A DNA stretch of 64,000 nt from Lingula anatina (taxonomy: Eukaryota > Brachiopoda > Lingulata > Lingulida > Lingulidae), in the NCBI RefSeq assembly GCF_001039355.2, contig NW_019775719.1:78085-142084 (forward strand). Reading direction: 5' to 3'. Position 1 is the first letter of the stretch. Each line of letters opens with the position of its first letter. The position numbers and the translations under genes were made by a program. This document shows, one piece after another, positions 12,414-27,246 of this stretch. The notes beneath the pieces are model-generated. The model was not told the origin of the DNA, made no database searches, and worked only from the letters and a program-made list of their open reading frames with translations.

Positions 12414-15400
12414 CTGGAACAAAATGTGAAAAAAATATGATCATTTTGATTGAAATTGTGAAACTGAGCTGCACTGCAGTTAGTGCATTATTCTGAGAGA
12501 AGTAAAAAGTTTAACTTAAGTCATTAGGCATTTAACTTTAAGTGTCAAGAATATGGAGTTTTGGATCCAACCCCTCTCTCATTCAAGGACTAGCTGTATT
12601 AAAAAAAATAGTACTTGGGAATCTCCAAAAGGGAATTTTGACACTTTGGCCTTTAAAAAAAACAACAGTCATAGCTGCAATGATGCAAGGTTGACTAATT
12701 TTAGTTCCAGAATTGAATCATAATTTAAATATATTTACAACAAAAATCTACAATTTAAGAAAAAATGACACAAAACAGTTAATACAGGCAACCAGCCTAA
12801 ACTTGTCATATTCCATCAGAAACATAATGCCTTGGTCCATTTTCCCATCAGACCATGGCACAAATCATACACAGCCACTCTCTAATTGATTTCTTATGTT
12901 GCCCAATACATACAAGGGCTACGGCAACATTTAGCCAATATTAAAACTCTTTCTCTCTTCTAAACACACAAATCCCCCTGCACTGCTTTTATAGACCTTC
13001 TTGTTCAGTCCCTCCCTGACCCAAACTCCCCACGTTCCGAACAACAGAGGCCCACACAGCCGAGACGCATTTTCAATAATACCATACTAATGATTAAACA
13101 AACACAAGAAACATTATAAAAACAGGCAAATAATAGCAGAATTGCCGGCATCTAATTAAGCATGGACTTGCGACTGACTTGATTAATTTAAGCCGTGTTT
13201 TGATATCAACAGTGGTGTATTTATTTTCTAGAACGCCACCAGACCTATTTAGTACAGTTACCTTTTTCACGGTCAAAAGCTGATTAGACTAAAATTTAGG
13301 AGGAAAACCTGCTAGCGCACCCATGTATTATAAACTATACAAATATTCATTCCATACAAACTCTCAGGTTTTTTGGATTGAAAAACCTGAATAGGAGGTA
13401 ATATGAATAGCTTATTAGTGCGCTTGAACGACTCATTTATACAAGAAGGTGAAATTTCATAAAAGAAACATGTCAACCAGAAGATGAACTGAAATCTTTT
13501 CAGACCAGGGGCGTTTTTTTTTTTAGCCAAGCTCTTTCCCTGGTTGTCATTTACAAGGGTCGCTCATTTTTTCCTCGAAATATAAAACACAATAAAAACT
13601 TGGAAGTAAATGTCAGTCGAAAGAACTAATATGGAATTCATTTACATACAGTTGTGACTTCATGCTATTAATGCCCAGGTAATATGATCTGTTAGGGCCT
13701 AGGAGTACAATGCTTGCCAACAGAGTAATATTCCACGACCTTTTGTGCTGGCTTAATGCTATACTACCATACTACATCATACCCAGGATGACCGTTAACA
13801 ATGTCCACTACTACTACTACACAATGATTTATATACATTTAATTACTTTATTTCCTACTGACCACATTAGAATAATAACTGTGGTTGCAACATTGAAGAA
13901 ATATCGGAACAAAATCTGTGCTCAAAACAGCAAATACTTGTCTCATGATTTTCATCGGAAAAATGCTCTCCCCACTTTCTGGTTCATTTTTAGCCTTGCT
14001 GGTAGATTTTTGACATGGGAGAGCCATGAAAATGTGAATTTATATCCATTTTCACACAGAGCAGAAGGCAATCAGTAATGATATTGGAACTAAAAACATT
14101 TAACAATGTCAAAACACAATCACACCCGCCTCCTCTGGACAATGACAAATGCTACTGCACACTTTACCAGCCAAAGCATCTCATTAATTTTCCTCGGTCT
14201 CTGAAAGTGATGGAAGTACGAAGTACAGCCCTGTGAAACTTTTATGACACGTGGACTACAAAACTTAACGCATATCTCATTTGTCATGTAGATGAACTGA
14301 AGTAGGAAGATAAAATATTGACTGGAGTCTACTATTAAGTATACTTCATAGTGCTTTCTCCGCGGTATCAGAGTGGAAATCGGGGATTGCAGCATTGTCT
14401 AATATTCTCTCTGGCGTGTAAAGGCCTATATTGATCAAATTCATCTTTGTACCATTCTCCTAAGAGTTATGACTTTTTACTTGAAGGCTAAAATGATGGG
14501 ACTTTCTAAAGGATGCCTGAAACATGATTAATTGTTTTTATATTGATAAACTGTATTCTCCTGATTTGCCTCATACTTTTTTTTTCCGTGTGTTCAACAT
14601 GTACTGTTTGTATTGACTTCTGAGCTGGAATCCCAGCCAGCACATATGTCAGTCTCTCATATTGGATCATCCACGCCAGTGAACAGCATGAAAAAACCAT
14701 ACACAATGCTGATAATGGGGCATTACCATGATCCCTTTTTTTCTTCACGGTATTTTGCTTTAGAACAACTAAGATAATTTCTCATAAAAATTCTATTATC
14801 AAAATTCTATTTCTCCTGCATAATGAACGGAATAGAGTGGATTCAATATCAGAATTCTGAATATTCATAACATGTAATTGACTTCCTGTGAGGAGTGTTT
14901 TTTATTTTAAATTGGCTCTGTTAAAAGTTTGGATAATATATGCATTCGTCTACCCAATTATCTTCACAAAGGGCCCACAGTCTTCCTTTAATACCTAAAT
15001 TTCTTTTTTCATTTTTTTGCAATCTTCTGTTCTTTTTAAAGACCAATATCTCACTTTTATTTTTGGTGTGTCTGCTTTGCAGCCTGATTAAGATGATAAG
15101 ACACGCAACCACAGGCTAAATTTTTCCGTCGCTTTCAAACAACTTTCATAAACACCCTGTGCTTCATGTTGCCAATTTAGTAGAGGAATAAGCAGGAGGG
15201 TTTATTTCTATGAAGCAATGGCCTCCACTATAAATTCTTTATATCAGTTTGCTGGCCACAGTGGCTGACTCCATGGAAACCATCAAAAGGATGCATTACG
15301 CTCAGTGAAACTCAAGTCCAGTGCAAACTTATCAACAGCAGTTAAAAAACCATTACCACAAAGTTATAGTACTTAACTACTGAATAATGTTAATCAGGTT

Positions 15401-18357
15401 TTGTGGTTAGGGTTTTTTGGGTGGTTGAAGCAACATTTTTCTAGCCTGTGTCATGTGCAATTTAGTGAACTGATCTAAATACCCTATGCTCTGAAAAAAA
15501 ACAAAAAAACTGCCAGCTGGCTCAACTACAAATATACGCCAAACATGCAGAAGTCAGGAGGCAGGGCTGCACTAGGGGCAAAGCTGCAATGCAAAACACA
15601 CTGAAAACCCAGATGCTTTGCCCCTGTGAACTTTCAAGCAGCTCATAAGATACCTAGCTTGTTTATAACTTACAGGTAACAAGATAACAAAATTCCTCGA
15701 AGAGAGGCCCTTGTGGCATCAAGGATGTGCTCACAACTGATCTAACTTAAACATGAAACAGTCTAAACGACATTATCAAACAACCTGGTTGTACAGGGAT
15801 CCCCACCTTGCCACCCTGAGTTTCAGAGATAATAGAGAACCTTCACAGTTAGAGTGATGCTGAAGGTCAATTTCCAGTTATCACTGAGACTAAGGGTGCA
15901 CCAACCACATATTTTAGTTCAAGTTACTCCAGTTGTGACAGGTAACTGAGGTGCTCCTATAGCAACTACTTGTAGAAGAAAACTGCCTTTGCTCGACCAG
16001 TTAAGCGAGGAATAATAAATCGTCGTTGTTATTCATCCCATCATCACATTGGCTCATGAGGAGACATGCTATCATCACATTAACCTAACATCTCATAAAG
16101 ATGTCTCTATTATAACCAGGCATTTTGCTACATGGTTCCGTCACAGGTATGCTGAGTGAACACGCTGAACACAGGGCAAATAAATGGCAGCTGCACATGC
16201 GATGACAAATATTTGCTGTACGGTCTAGGTGATATTTGTATTGGAAGAAATTACCAATGTATGAGACCATAAGCGGATCTCTTTTCTCACTTTTCCCCCC
16301 TTGTTAATACCCTCAGGTGCCATACTCTCTGATCTTTCCTTGGTATGCAATCTAGGGTTCACATTAAGCAGCCTTAGAGGCTCATCTATTCATGAATACA
16401 CTTTATCTTGCACGATGGAAATATGTACACATATTCCGCCTAGGGGAAATATGGGCAATAACCATATTGGTAAAGGAATATATTTATATTCTCCTCAATA
16501 GAGTGCTTACCATAAACTGAATTAAGGATATAGATTGATGATTCACTGACCTCATAAATTTAGTATTATCACGACGTCTACTAATTTTCCACTCGTAAGT
16601 AGATGATGTATTATCCACTTCTTGATCCCTAGCATGTTTTCTACTTTGTAAAGGCTTAAGGGGTACAGGGGTTATAAATGATGAATGGCAAAAAATAAAT
16701 TACAACATATTTAACCAAAATGTTATCTACGCAAAATTCTACCTTATTTTCATTGAAGAAGAGAAGGACCAAAACCTGATTTTCAGGTGCCATTCAAAAT
16801 CAAAAATAAACACAAGAACTAAAAACCTACAAAACTGAACCTCTGTATCATTTTCAATTATTTAACTAAGTAACTCAGAATTTCATGAAAGAAACTATTC
16901 CCATAAATTCATAAAGTCACTAATACTGGCAAAGAAAATATCAAACTGAACTGTTTCATTTCTAACCTCTTCCCTTGCATTCTGGCTTTCTACTCACCAT
17001 ATTTATTACAATTTCCAGGTTTCAAACTCAGTAGCACAAGCCCAAGGGCCAGAGCCAGCTGTATTGCCTCCTTTAATCTCCACATTCTGTTTACAAACTA
17101 TGTACATCAGCGGTAGACAGCACAGTAAACACACGTTTCTTTTCTAATTGGATATCAAATATATCTGACATTCCACAGGACTCAAGTTCAGTGAGTTCGT
17201 AAGTGCAGGAGGCACTGTCTTTAACTTTCCCTCAGTTCCTTTACTTAATGAGTAGATATTCCGTATCTCTAACACACCACTATTCCTCCGGCTTCCTGAG
17301 CCCACTGGTCCATTATCCAATTTGTGTCAATCTCTCCCCAACTTTATGAGAGCTGTCTCCCAGTTAGCGTGACAGTGGCTGCTTTGTTACACTGCCTGCC
17401 ACGGCTTTCCTCACTAATGTGTTCACTCAGGTGTCCGCTGCCCCCTGTCAGTAAAAGGGGGAGCCACAAGCTGTCGGCACCTCTGTGTGTGGAATACTAC
17501 AGTGACTGCCTGTCTTCACCTCAGGTTTCAATCCAGGCAACTTCCTAATCATAAAACCAGTGTTGAATCCACAAGTATTTCAAGCTGACTCCTGTGCTTC
17601 AGCAGAGACCTCTATGTTTTAGTATGGCCACTGTAAATTGGCTTTTCCTTTAGTAAAGCAGTTCCCTAAAGCTGATTCAAGTTGTAATGTTCTCTATCTT
17701 CTGCCCATCAATATACAAACTGAGCACCCTGTGGGCGAAGGGGTGTTTTTAAAACTGAAATGGAATCCGTGACACACAGGTTTGTAACAGTGCAGCTTCT
17801 GTGACTTGTACAAGAAGTGTGCTGAGTGTCAACAATACAGAGCTGACTATTGGGTAACTTATGCCAGCTCAGGAGAATGGAGAGAGAAATGCGGGTATTT
17901 TGATAACCGTTTCATGAAATGGTTGTGTCCTTGTCACAGTCTAAGCAAGGTGTGACACAGCACAATACAACCTCAACCACAGTGTTGCTTTTGTCAGCCT
18001 GGATCAACAAACAGAAATTTGGGATATTTACTTTGTTATCAATTGCTGACGGCAAATTATGAAAGGTTTTTTCACAACCTGTCACCCCTCCACTAGGTAA
18101 TACTTCCTCCCAGTCCAGCATGACAAGAGAAGTCCCTCCACACAAAACCTTTCATATCACATACCGATGAAATTACTAATGAAAAACTCAGGAAGTGTAA
18201 ACCCTCCTCGTGTCAAATTTGGGGCAATATTTCGTCTGTCTCGCTAACCAATTACAAAATCAACTTAAATCACAGGTTGAATTTTCTCTTGACTTTTTCC
18301 ACCCCAGAAGAAGGCCACCCATACCATGACAACAAAAGAAATGACAATGATCTACAA

Positions 18358-18586
18358 GCTGTCATTGTTCAAGAACATAACCCCTTTCAGTCACTCCCTT
18401 TAATTTTGTTCAATTATCTAAAATGTCTGTTTTGGAGGCGGTCTCTCAATGGGATGCGAGGAAGACTTTCTGTGAGTCGGCAATATGGATGATAATAATA
18501 ATAATAATAAGCTGTTCTTGTCAAAGACCATAACACTTTCTGGTCACTCACTTTAATTTTGTTCAATTATCTAAAATGTATGTTTT
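18358..18586. repeat. Pair of diverged 76-bp direct repeats
   Basis: The stretch 18358-18433 recurs at 18511-18586. The core TTTAATTTTGTTCAATTATC and its flank are identical; the rest has substitutions. A TAA microsatellite lies between the copies just before the second. Confidence 0.85.
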
Positions 18587-18645
18587 ACAAAGTGGTAATA
18601 AAACATTAAACAGGTCACACAGATAAGGTATTTTAAAGCAGAGAC

Positions 18646-18658
18646 GGGGGGGGGGGGG
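18646..18658. repeat. Poly-G tract
   Basis: Thirteen consecutive G. A similar run is at 53239-53251. Confidence 0.95.
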
Positions 18659-20653
18659 TCACCTGGAGAAAGCAGTCAAGGCACAGGTAGAAATAAATAA
18701 TGACTGAGAAATAAATGACAAACTGATAAGCAAAAGGGAGCACTCTACATTAATCAATGGAGTAAATATGTCATCAACAAAGAAAGGACAATCCATATCC
18801 ATCATACCTGTGTGTGAGAGTGCTTTGAAGGACATATCCAATGACAATTTTATTTCTATTGTAATCATAGGAAGTGGCCATTCCACAACAAGATGATGAA
18901 GATCACCCAAAAGAGCTTTTACATTAGCCTCCCCTTTATATACCTATTATCATTTAATACCCGCAGGAGGCATAAAAATATTCTGCCCACAAAACAGTAA
19001 TTACGGTCATCACAGTGAATGTTTTATTCCTCTTTCTTGTCCATAAGCAAAGATTTAACTCCAATTTAAGAAAGTCCACTGGTAAGTGGGGTTTATTCAT
19101 AGGATATTAAGCTGATAATATCTATGAAAAACAGAGTATACCTTCAACATGAGAAAAGGATAATGTCCTGCATCAGCTATCAGTCAGGGATGTAAACATT
19201 TGCCCCGTATCTGCCAGGTTCATTTCAATGTTTATGCAGAAGGGAAAGAAATGAGAAAGTTTGGAGGTTTTCAAAGCAAAATTCCCAGTTGGTGTTTTCA
19301 AGCAAACATGCCGTTTCTCGCATACTAAGTTAAATGTTTAAACAGCCAAAATAACAGGAAATGGCACGTGATGATAATAATATCAGAAATCAGAAATTCA
19401 ATGTCATTTTTTAAAAATATTAGATGGCATAGATGCACCACAGCAGATTTACCAATGATGGTAAATCTGGATATTGGGATAAGAAATTTGTTTCACTCTA
19501 TTATGCATCAACACAAAAATTAGTTTTTCACTAGAAATTCTAATGAAAAAAAAATCTAGATTTTTCCAAATGGCAGTATAAATGGGGTATAATATAAAAA
19601 GTGAACCATCTGCTCACACATCTGTAACAGACACTTGAATATGAAATTGTAGCAAGCTGGCAATGATGACCAGGCTATAAAAATATAAAAAATTTCCATT
19701 CATAAGTTATGTAATGAAAAAGAAGTAAGGGGGGAGGGGCGGAGTTAACTTCAGGTGTGTCTCCAGTTTCAGGTCAAGCAATCAACTGACTGATATCAAT
19801 ACACTACTATCAAATTGTATAATATCCACTTTAATGTTTCAAAATCTATGTTCGCACGCATAACAATAAACTACACAGAGGCTGAGAAAGGTAAAACACT
19901 GGCAAACTTTAAATGTCTGTCATATAAATGGTCCATAATTCATACCAGATTAGCCCTGCAGGTGGCTAATTATTTATTCATATCAATCCAAGGTGCTGGG
20001 GAAGTCTGCGTAATCCAACAGCAGATCTCTAGAGCAATAATTCATAGAGAAACGTGTACCACTGTGTCCAATTCCACGTATTAAATCAGAATGCAGGTTT
20101 GTGAAACCAGGGAGAAAATGTCTTTGTTAACCTTCATAATAAATTTCCAAATGGCTTGGATGTTATTGAGATCCCTGCACTGATAATTTGCATTTTGTAT
20201 AAATATTTTTTCTCTTTTTTTCATGTCAACACACAGAAAGGTTGGGAATAGATGGCAAATCAAAATTGACCAAAAGCTGCAAAAATTGTTTGCCATGTAA
20301 TTTTCTACTGGATACATAATGTTTTTCCACTTTCGAAATGTGTTCATGTTTGTGTATGTGCACACCTAAATGATTCAGACACAGAGTTATATAACCTACA
20401 GTAGCACTTGCCCAATCACCGCATCAACAAACAAACCTATCACAAAAGTCAACAAAAGAATTTCTCAAATAAATAAACAAGAACAAAATTTGATCTGAGC
20501 ATATGAGCAATCACAACAGAGATAAGGTGCCAGTCTAATCAAAATAATTCTGGTGGCAAATTACCTTATTTTATACACTTTCTAATTACACCACAATTCA
20601 TGTCATGGGAATTCTTCATCAAACAAAAGCAATGGCAGGTTGCAAATGCCCAA

Positions 20654-20665
20654 GGGGGGGGGGGG

Positions 20666-20700
<35 letters not shown>
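20654..20700. repeat. Compound G-tract and AG microsatellite
   Basis: About 15 consecutive G are followed by about 16 AG units. The minus-strand frame reading Ser-Leu and Pro repeats here is a by-product. Confidence 0.95.
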
Positions 20701-20703
<3 letters not shown>

Positions 20704-21338
20704 GTAGAGTCTGATCGGTTGTAATTTCTATTAATTCAGAAAAATTACAAACTGCTTCAAATTGAGTATCAGTCAAACAATTTTTAGGTATTCTTGCCAT
20801 AACATGTTTCTTATAATTTTTTTATGATTGAAAATACATCTTCCTATCAAAAGAGAGTCAAACTGAAAAGGAGACCTCAATAAAATTCAACAAAAGTTTA
20901 TTCCAATGTGATCACTTGACATTCTCATTTCTGAATGAAGGAGTGAAAAAAGGATAACAGCCAGAATAGTCACCAGGGAAGCACTTGGCCGAACAGCTTC
21001 ATGATAAATCAGCTCATAATCGGCAGTGAAGACTCCCTATCTACCTGGGAAATTACCACCATTGTTCCTATCTCTTTTATCTGACCACTGAACGGAGGTG
21101 TGCTGCCGCCCATTACACCAGCCACATCAGACCAGATCAGTAGCCTGGTTTTGTTTATGCTAGTTATTAGTCCACTCGCCTGACCATCACTTTCACCCAG
21201 TGCACATGATAATGACCATGTCCAGTAGACTTTCCATGGCCTCCTCTTTGATGTTCACCATAGGGGGTATTCACATAAAACTCACTTAGGCCCATTTTGC
21301 ATTGATCTTTGCCATAAAAAGATCCTGTCCAACATTGG

Positions 21339-21459
21339 TGATTGCAATTAACCTGTTTGGTACACAGCATGGGTGCAGGAAATTAATCACCCATCAACAA
21401 TTAATGTTGACTCATTGCTTTATCAACATGCTGTGCATCTTGTGTGTTAATTGCAATCA
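21339..21459. repeat. Imperfect 121-bp palindrome
   Basis: Perfect 14-bp arms (TGATTGCAATTAAC at 21339-21352, its reverse complement at 21446-21459) enclose perfect 9-bp arms (21363-21371 and 21427-21435), spaced equally on both sides. A further palindrome, TCAACAATTAATGTTGA, lies near the centre. It could be a small inverted-repeat element or a structured RNA in the intron. Confidence 0.7.
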
Positions 21460-24400
21460 ACTCAGGTAAGCTAGTTCAGACTTGAACCACTTCAGACTGG
21501 AATAAGTTCCAAAATGTGTCATATTAAGACAAAGGTAATAGTGGTCTGGACTTTTCTATTCTTTGTTAAAAATCTAGTTGCCTAACACCACATCATCACA
21601 ACCCCCCATCCCCTAACCCAAAACCAGTAACTCAAGAATATGTGTTTCATGGACCCCAACTAGACATATCACAAAGCAAGAAGCATGGCCCAGGTAAAAG
21701 GTTCAGGACAAGTTTATTACTTCTTCACACTGGTCTTCCTGATGACCACCCAGAACAGTTCTTTACCTGGAGTAATTAACTGGAAGGGTTTTTTTTTTCT
21801 AGAATCAGTCCCATCTGTGAATCATTCTCATCCGTAGTGTAGCAGCTCTAGATTTATTCTTGCTGCAGCAGACCAATATTTTTGCATAAATCTCATATGA
21901 AAGGTGAATTAGGACTACCTTGTGTAACTGAACACTTGCGTGTTTCAGGTGTTTACAACCCCTGCCACAAGATTTGGAGATAAAATTTTACATTAAAACA
22001 TTAAAAGGAAAAAATGAAGTTATTTGATAAACATGAGCTACCTTTTCTCCTTTCTAAAAAAACTGATCATATGACAAACATCTTTTACAAAATTTTATTA
22101 AATGATTTCATATTTCATCATAGAGCTAAATTAACACTTGCAAGTACTCAAAATCATTGCTTTCGTTGACTCAGCACAGATTTATAATTGAAAAGAGATA
22201 ATCTTTCTCATATCTCTAATATATAATCCTCTCCGTAGGCATAATGCACTACGTGACTGGTGATCAGTCATCGCAGAGTAATATCCACCATAGTGGACAC
22301 TCACTGGACACTGAGTGGACATATCTCTTCTTCTCAAGTATGCCTGGACTTAGCATGAGAGGGAAGAGGACAAAGGACTGAGCTGTCTAAGACGGGGGAC
22401 TTGGTACGGGTTAGGCAGGAAACCCCTGTAAGATGATGGCAGACATGCTACATACAAAAGAAGGGAATTTAAAACCATGGTGGTCCTTTCTCCACCAATA
22501 CACAAGAGAAAGAATTTGGATATTTGCCCATTTAAATAATTTCAGTCCACTGATTATCAGGCCTTTGGCCAGTTATTTCAAAAGAATTCTTTTCTGTAAA
22601 TGTGGAGCTTTCGTCCCCAACTTAGTTGACCCAATGTGAAAAATGGCTCATAGCCTAGTCAAATTTTGATAACGAGAAAACTAGCCTAGATCAAATTTTG
22701 ATTAAGAATAGACTATTTCCAACCAAAAGGGTCATTCTTTCAAACCCCCACCCCAAACCCTGCTGTCAATGCACCTAGATAATTGCAATCTGTATCATGT
22801 TTGTGTCTAAACTAAAATAATTTGACCACCTTTGACTTGAATTATAATAAATATGTGAATAAATCTTAAAACCAATGTCTCAATGCATCTAACTCTGAGA
22901 ACACAGAGGTCTTCACTTCCCTATCTTCATTCAAAAACCCAGCAAGGTGAGAGCAGGTAAAACGTAGCTAAGATTTATGGTCAGTACACAGCATGGGATC
23001 TGTATCTGATAGAAAGACCAGCGGTCATTCCTTGGTCATCAGTGGTCAGAATCCATGCACACGTCCAGTTGTCACCCGCCTTTAATCAGTGGAAGTAGCT
23101 GTAGCGCTGATGCACTGATAACAGCCAATTTACATATTCATCATTTCATCATCAGAGGCCATTAAAGTCCAATATGTCCATTGTGATGCTTAGATAGGGT
23201 AATAGGGAAGCTGGTTTTGAATTTATTCAATTATTTCAAATGAGCCCTTAATGTGGCAAAGGTCACTTTATGGTCAATTGAAGGAATTAGTCTGATTTGC
23301 TGTACATCAAGGCTGACAGGTCAGGAAATTCAAAGGTAATGTTTTAGGTAACAGTTGGCAAAGTTTTGGATGACTTAATTTTGATATATGGAGGTAGGAT
23401 TAAATGGATTAGGAACAAAGCAGAGAAATTAAATGCCAGATTGTCTAAATAAACTTTTCTGTGTCAGCTTATTCTGCTGAAAATACACCTTGTCTCATTC
23501 ATCTATTTATTTATTTATTCATTTGGTTTTTTATTTTTATGTTGACAAAAACAACTAAGAAATCTAACCACTGTTTATTCAGAGATGAGATTCTCCATCA
23601 CAGCACTTGGACATCTTCTGAACACACATAACTACTGTCTTCCCTCTCTATGGCTCTGTTCTCACAACTTTTAGATCGATCTATCACCGCGGGGAGTCTC
23701 ACTAGATTACTGTCAGATAATCCGCCTTAAGTGTCCGTCCCCGCCTACTACAAGCTGTAAGGGGTAATTAACTTTCGTGTCCGTCCGGCTGACAGCTATT
23801 TAGCGTGAACCCCCAGGGAGTTAGGTCGATCCAATGTAGGTCGATCTAATCTATGAGAATGGGGTGTATTTCTACTCATTTCTTTACTATCTCTGCTACC
23901 CGGGGCTGAGAACTTCACTTAACTTTCATCATATTTATTGACAGACCACTGCTCCCCTTAAGTGGCTTTTAATCACTTGTTCAAGTAGGTTCCAACCCTC
24001 TTGTTTATTTAATAAACATCCCATTATCCTGAACCCTACCAGATGGGTCTTGTGATATAATACTTGCATAATGCTATCTGGTCCTCGGCAGAAAGTGTTT
24101 TAACCTACTAGTTCAACAAGTGCCAGAGATGAAGTGGAGGCAATACTTGGAAACATTATGTTAATTAATATCACATTAATATACACATTATATTATCATG
24201 ATGAGCCAACATGGGGAACCAAATGAGGGAAACTTTGAATGGATTCATTCTAATGGCTTAATCTCTAATCAAATGGTGCTTGAACAGGCGCCACATTTTA
24301 TTTTAAGTACAGTCACTATGGAAATTTGGCAAGTAAAATGCCATCAAGCAGGATGAATCATGAAAATTGGTGTCTATTCTTTAATGGCCCATGCACAAAC

Positions 24401-27246
24401 AGATTTTCTTTTTTTTTTTCATTTTAACACAATGTCATCTAGGAGTATTTGGAAATGTAGTGGCAATAGTGGTTTTTATCCCTCATCCCTCAATATGACT
24501 TCTTTACATTTTTTTGTCCTATTAAATTGGTTCAAATGGACTGGTTGGCAACATTTTACATTTTAAATGTTCCAACAGCGACCAAGATCAAGTCATTAAG
24601 AGATCACTTCACCCCCTGGGCCTAGGGGTTACATGTCCCAGGGAGTCTCTTATTTTGATTCCAGATGGAAGCCTCTTCAGTTTTCAGTGATGGAGGGTCA
24701 GATAATAAAACTACCATCAAGTTATGTCACAATAAGGTCTCCTGTATCAAGACACTTTTAGGACCCCAAATGCTTCTTCTTTATACCAATAGATAACAAT
24801 ACATAAAAGGTGAGAATCTTCCATTTTCTTGTTTCATAAAAACTTTTTCTTGTCACAGTGGATGCTTTTGTTACTTTTTTACCCTCTTTTTTTCATTTAA
24901 TGCAACTCCTTTTTTCTCCGTCAACTTGACTTTCACTTATCACCATCTTTCTATCTCATTTTATACCAACAAAATTCTTCAAATGTCTTGTCTGCCCCCT
25001 AGATTTACATCGCTACTCAATCTGAGCACTAAGAAAACAAATTAACGGGACCCCTGATATGAATACTTTTTAAGAAAAACAACGAAACATTCAGCTTAAC
25101 TCCAGAAGGCCTCATCCATCGGTGTAATAATTTCTCCTTCCTCACGTCTGCTGTCCTCAGGTTACAGGAAATCAAACTACTTAAAATTTCAAGGATTCCA
25201 AATCAATTCTACCACAAAAAGTCAGGTAGTGCTAAAAACGCCTCCTTTCTGGTGTACAGTTTCCAAAGTGCCATCGCCTGAGCCAAATGACACCACCAAA
25301 ACACTACCAAATATGGCTACTCCGCTGAATCTTTATGTCACCCTGCATCAAGCCAGTAGTTCATTCACCGATCCACTAAAAATTGTGCCTGAATGTCAAG
25401 TTGGGTTATGAGCCTAAGAGTAATTGAGAGAATTCACAATACTGAAATCCTGCCTTCAAAGCTCACTGCATTTTTGTAAGAAGAAAAATCACCCTGATAA
25501 AGGTTCTGTCGAGTTGGGTTTGTTGGGGCGGCAGTTATCATGTCTTCCCACTGGGAAAATGTGCACATTTTACAAATGGACTGTCAAACCTTGTAAATGT
25601 GGGGCACACAGTTGCCAACTGTCCCGGATTATCTGGGAGAAACCTGCATTTTAATTAAGCATCTGACAATGAAGTCTGGCTTAAACCTTTCTAATAAAAT
25701 ACTGAAAGTACTTATTGACACCATGCTTGATATTTGTCACCGTCCCAATTCTAGTTACACTCATTGTTTCCTGACCCTGTTTTTTAGAATTAAGACCAGT
25801 TCCCATTTCCAATTTACAAACATTCTTCACCAAAAAAACATAATGCAATATATATTACCCACATTCTGTGCAAAAATATGGTCAGAAGTTATTAAACAAT
25901 AATGATGATAACAAGTGTTCGATGAAATGTGTCACTGCACAAGTGAATCATCAGTCATCAATATGTGATCTACCTGTAGGTTCAGCACATGGAGAAGCTG
26001 CAGTTGCGTATTGTGCTTGGTGAGATTCACAACCATTGCATTAGAGGTGACATAGCCTATTGCAAGAACACAATGACTTAGCTGATAGCCGTCTATCAGG
26101 TATCTTTAGCCACACTGTAAGTAATCAAGTCTTTTCATATTAGACAATAAATAATCTGTTTAGTAATTTGCTTTATTGGTGCAAAAGGCAATGCATCATT
26201 ATTGCTGTTATCATGGAAATGATGATAACAAGAAAAACTCCTGTTATCTCCAGCTTCCTGAGAAAAGTTCCATTGACTATGAACTACACCTAAAATAGGT
26301 GTAATGTGTTCAAACTCAGATAATATCACCAAACCACTTCCTATATATCTACAATATATTTGAAGTTCTTAATGCTTCTAAGGAAATTAATTTGAAAAGA
26401 CAGATGATTATAGAACCAATTTATGGAAGAAAAAAAGTGTAGGGGCATTATCTGAAGTGATAGATGACTTTATTGATACAGGTTTGATTAGGTTTCTACA
26501 AGGCTCTGTGACAGTGGACATATCTCACTGCATGGTTCCCAGTCATTTTATTGTGCTAAATACCTATATCAGAGTGCATTGTATTAGGCTTGCAATAAAT
26601 ATCATGTTTTGATGATTGGTCAGGAATGCCTGGCTATGAGCATCTCACGCTATAGCCAGAGGGTCAGCGCGGACAAGATTGCTATAAATTGTCCACATTC
26701 CTCAGATTGGGAGACCCTATAAATTACTAACTCTGAAGAGCTGGGGGAGACAAGAGACAAGATTTTGACAAAGAGGCCTGAACTGTTTCTCACAATCTCA
26801 CAATTCAAATGTGACCAGTAAATTTAATCAGACCCAATCCAATAAAACCTCACTTTGTATGTCACAACAAAATTAAATACTTTGAAATGAAATTAAGCTG
26901 CAATGAGTGATGGGTAAATGTGACCAGCACAGCCCACATACTGGTTGGTCACTCTTGTGTCCACTACCCATGTGACATAACGGCCATGTGTATGCATACC
27001 ATATACTGCTATTACATGTTGGTCATCTACTCATTGGGTCATTGAGTCCATGCTTGGAATTGCAATTGAAATATTTGACAAAGACAAAAAAAAATTCATT
27101 TGCTATAAAAAGGCTAGGAAAATATATGATTTCTTGGTAAAGTTACTTTAAACCCAAAACCTAAATTTATCAATGAACTTGATTCAAGCTCATGTTCAGG
27201 TGAAATGAGAGATAAAATGATAAATGTCTCTTTAACAGTGGTCAGC

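Noticed and set aside
16462-16471. CCATATTGG, resembling a serum response element (CArG box)
   Set aside because: It has only five A/T bases between CC and GG; the consensus needs six.
25974-26056. Possible 83-nt minus-strand coding exon in intron 2 (weak acceptor TTGCAATAG, donor CAG/GTAGAT, one open frame)
   Set aside because: It would start in the right phase after exon 2 but end in phase 0, so joining it to exon 3 would shift the frame out of the discoidin domain. The acceptor is weak and 27 open codons are expected by chance.
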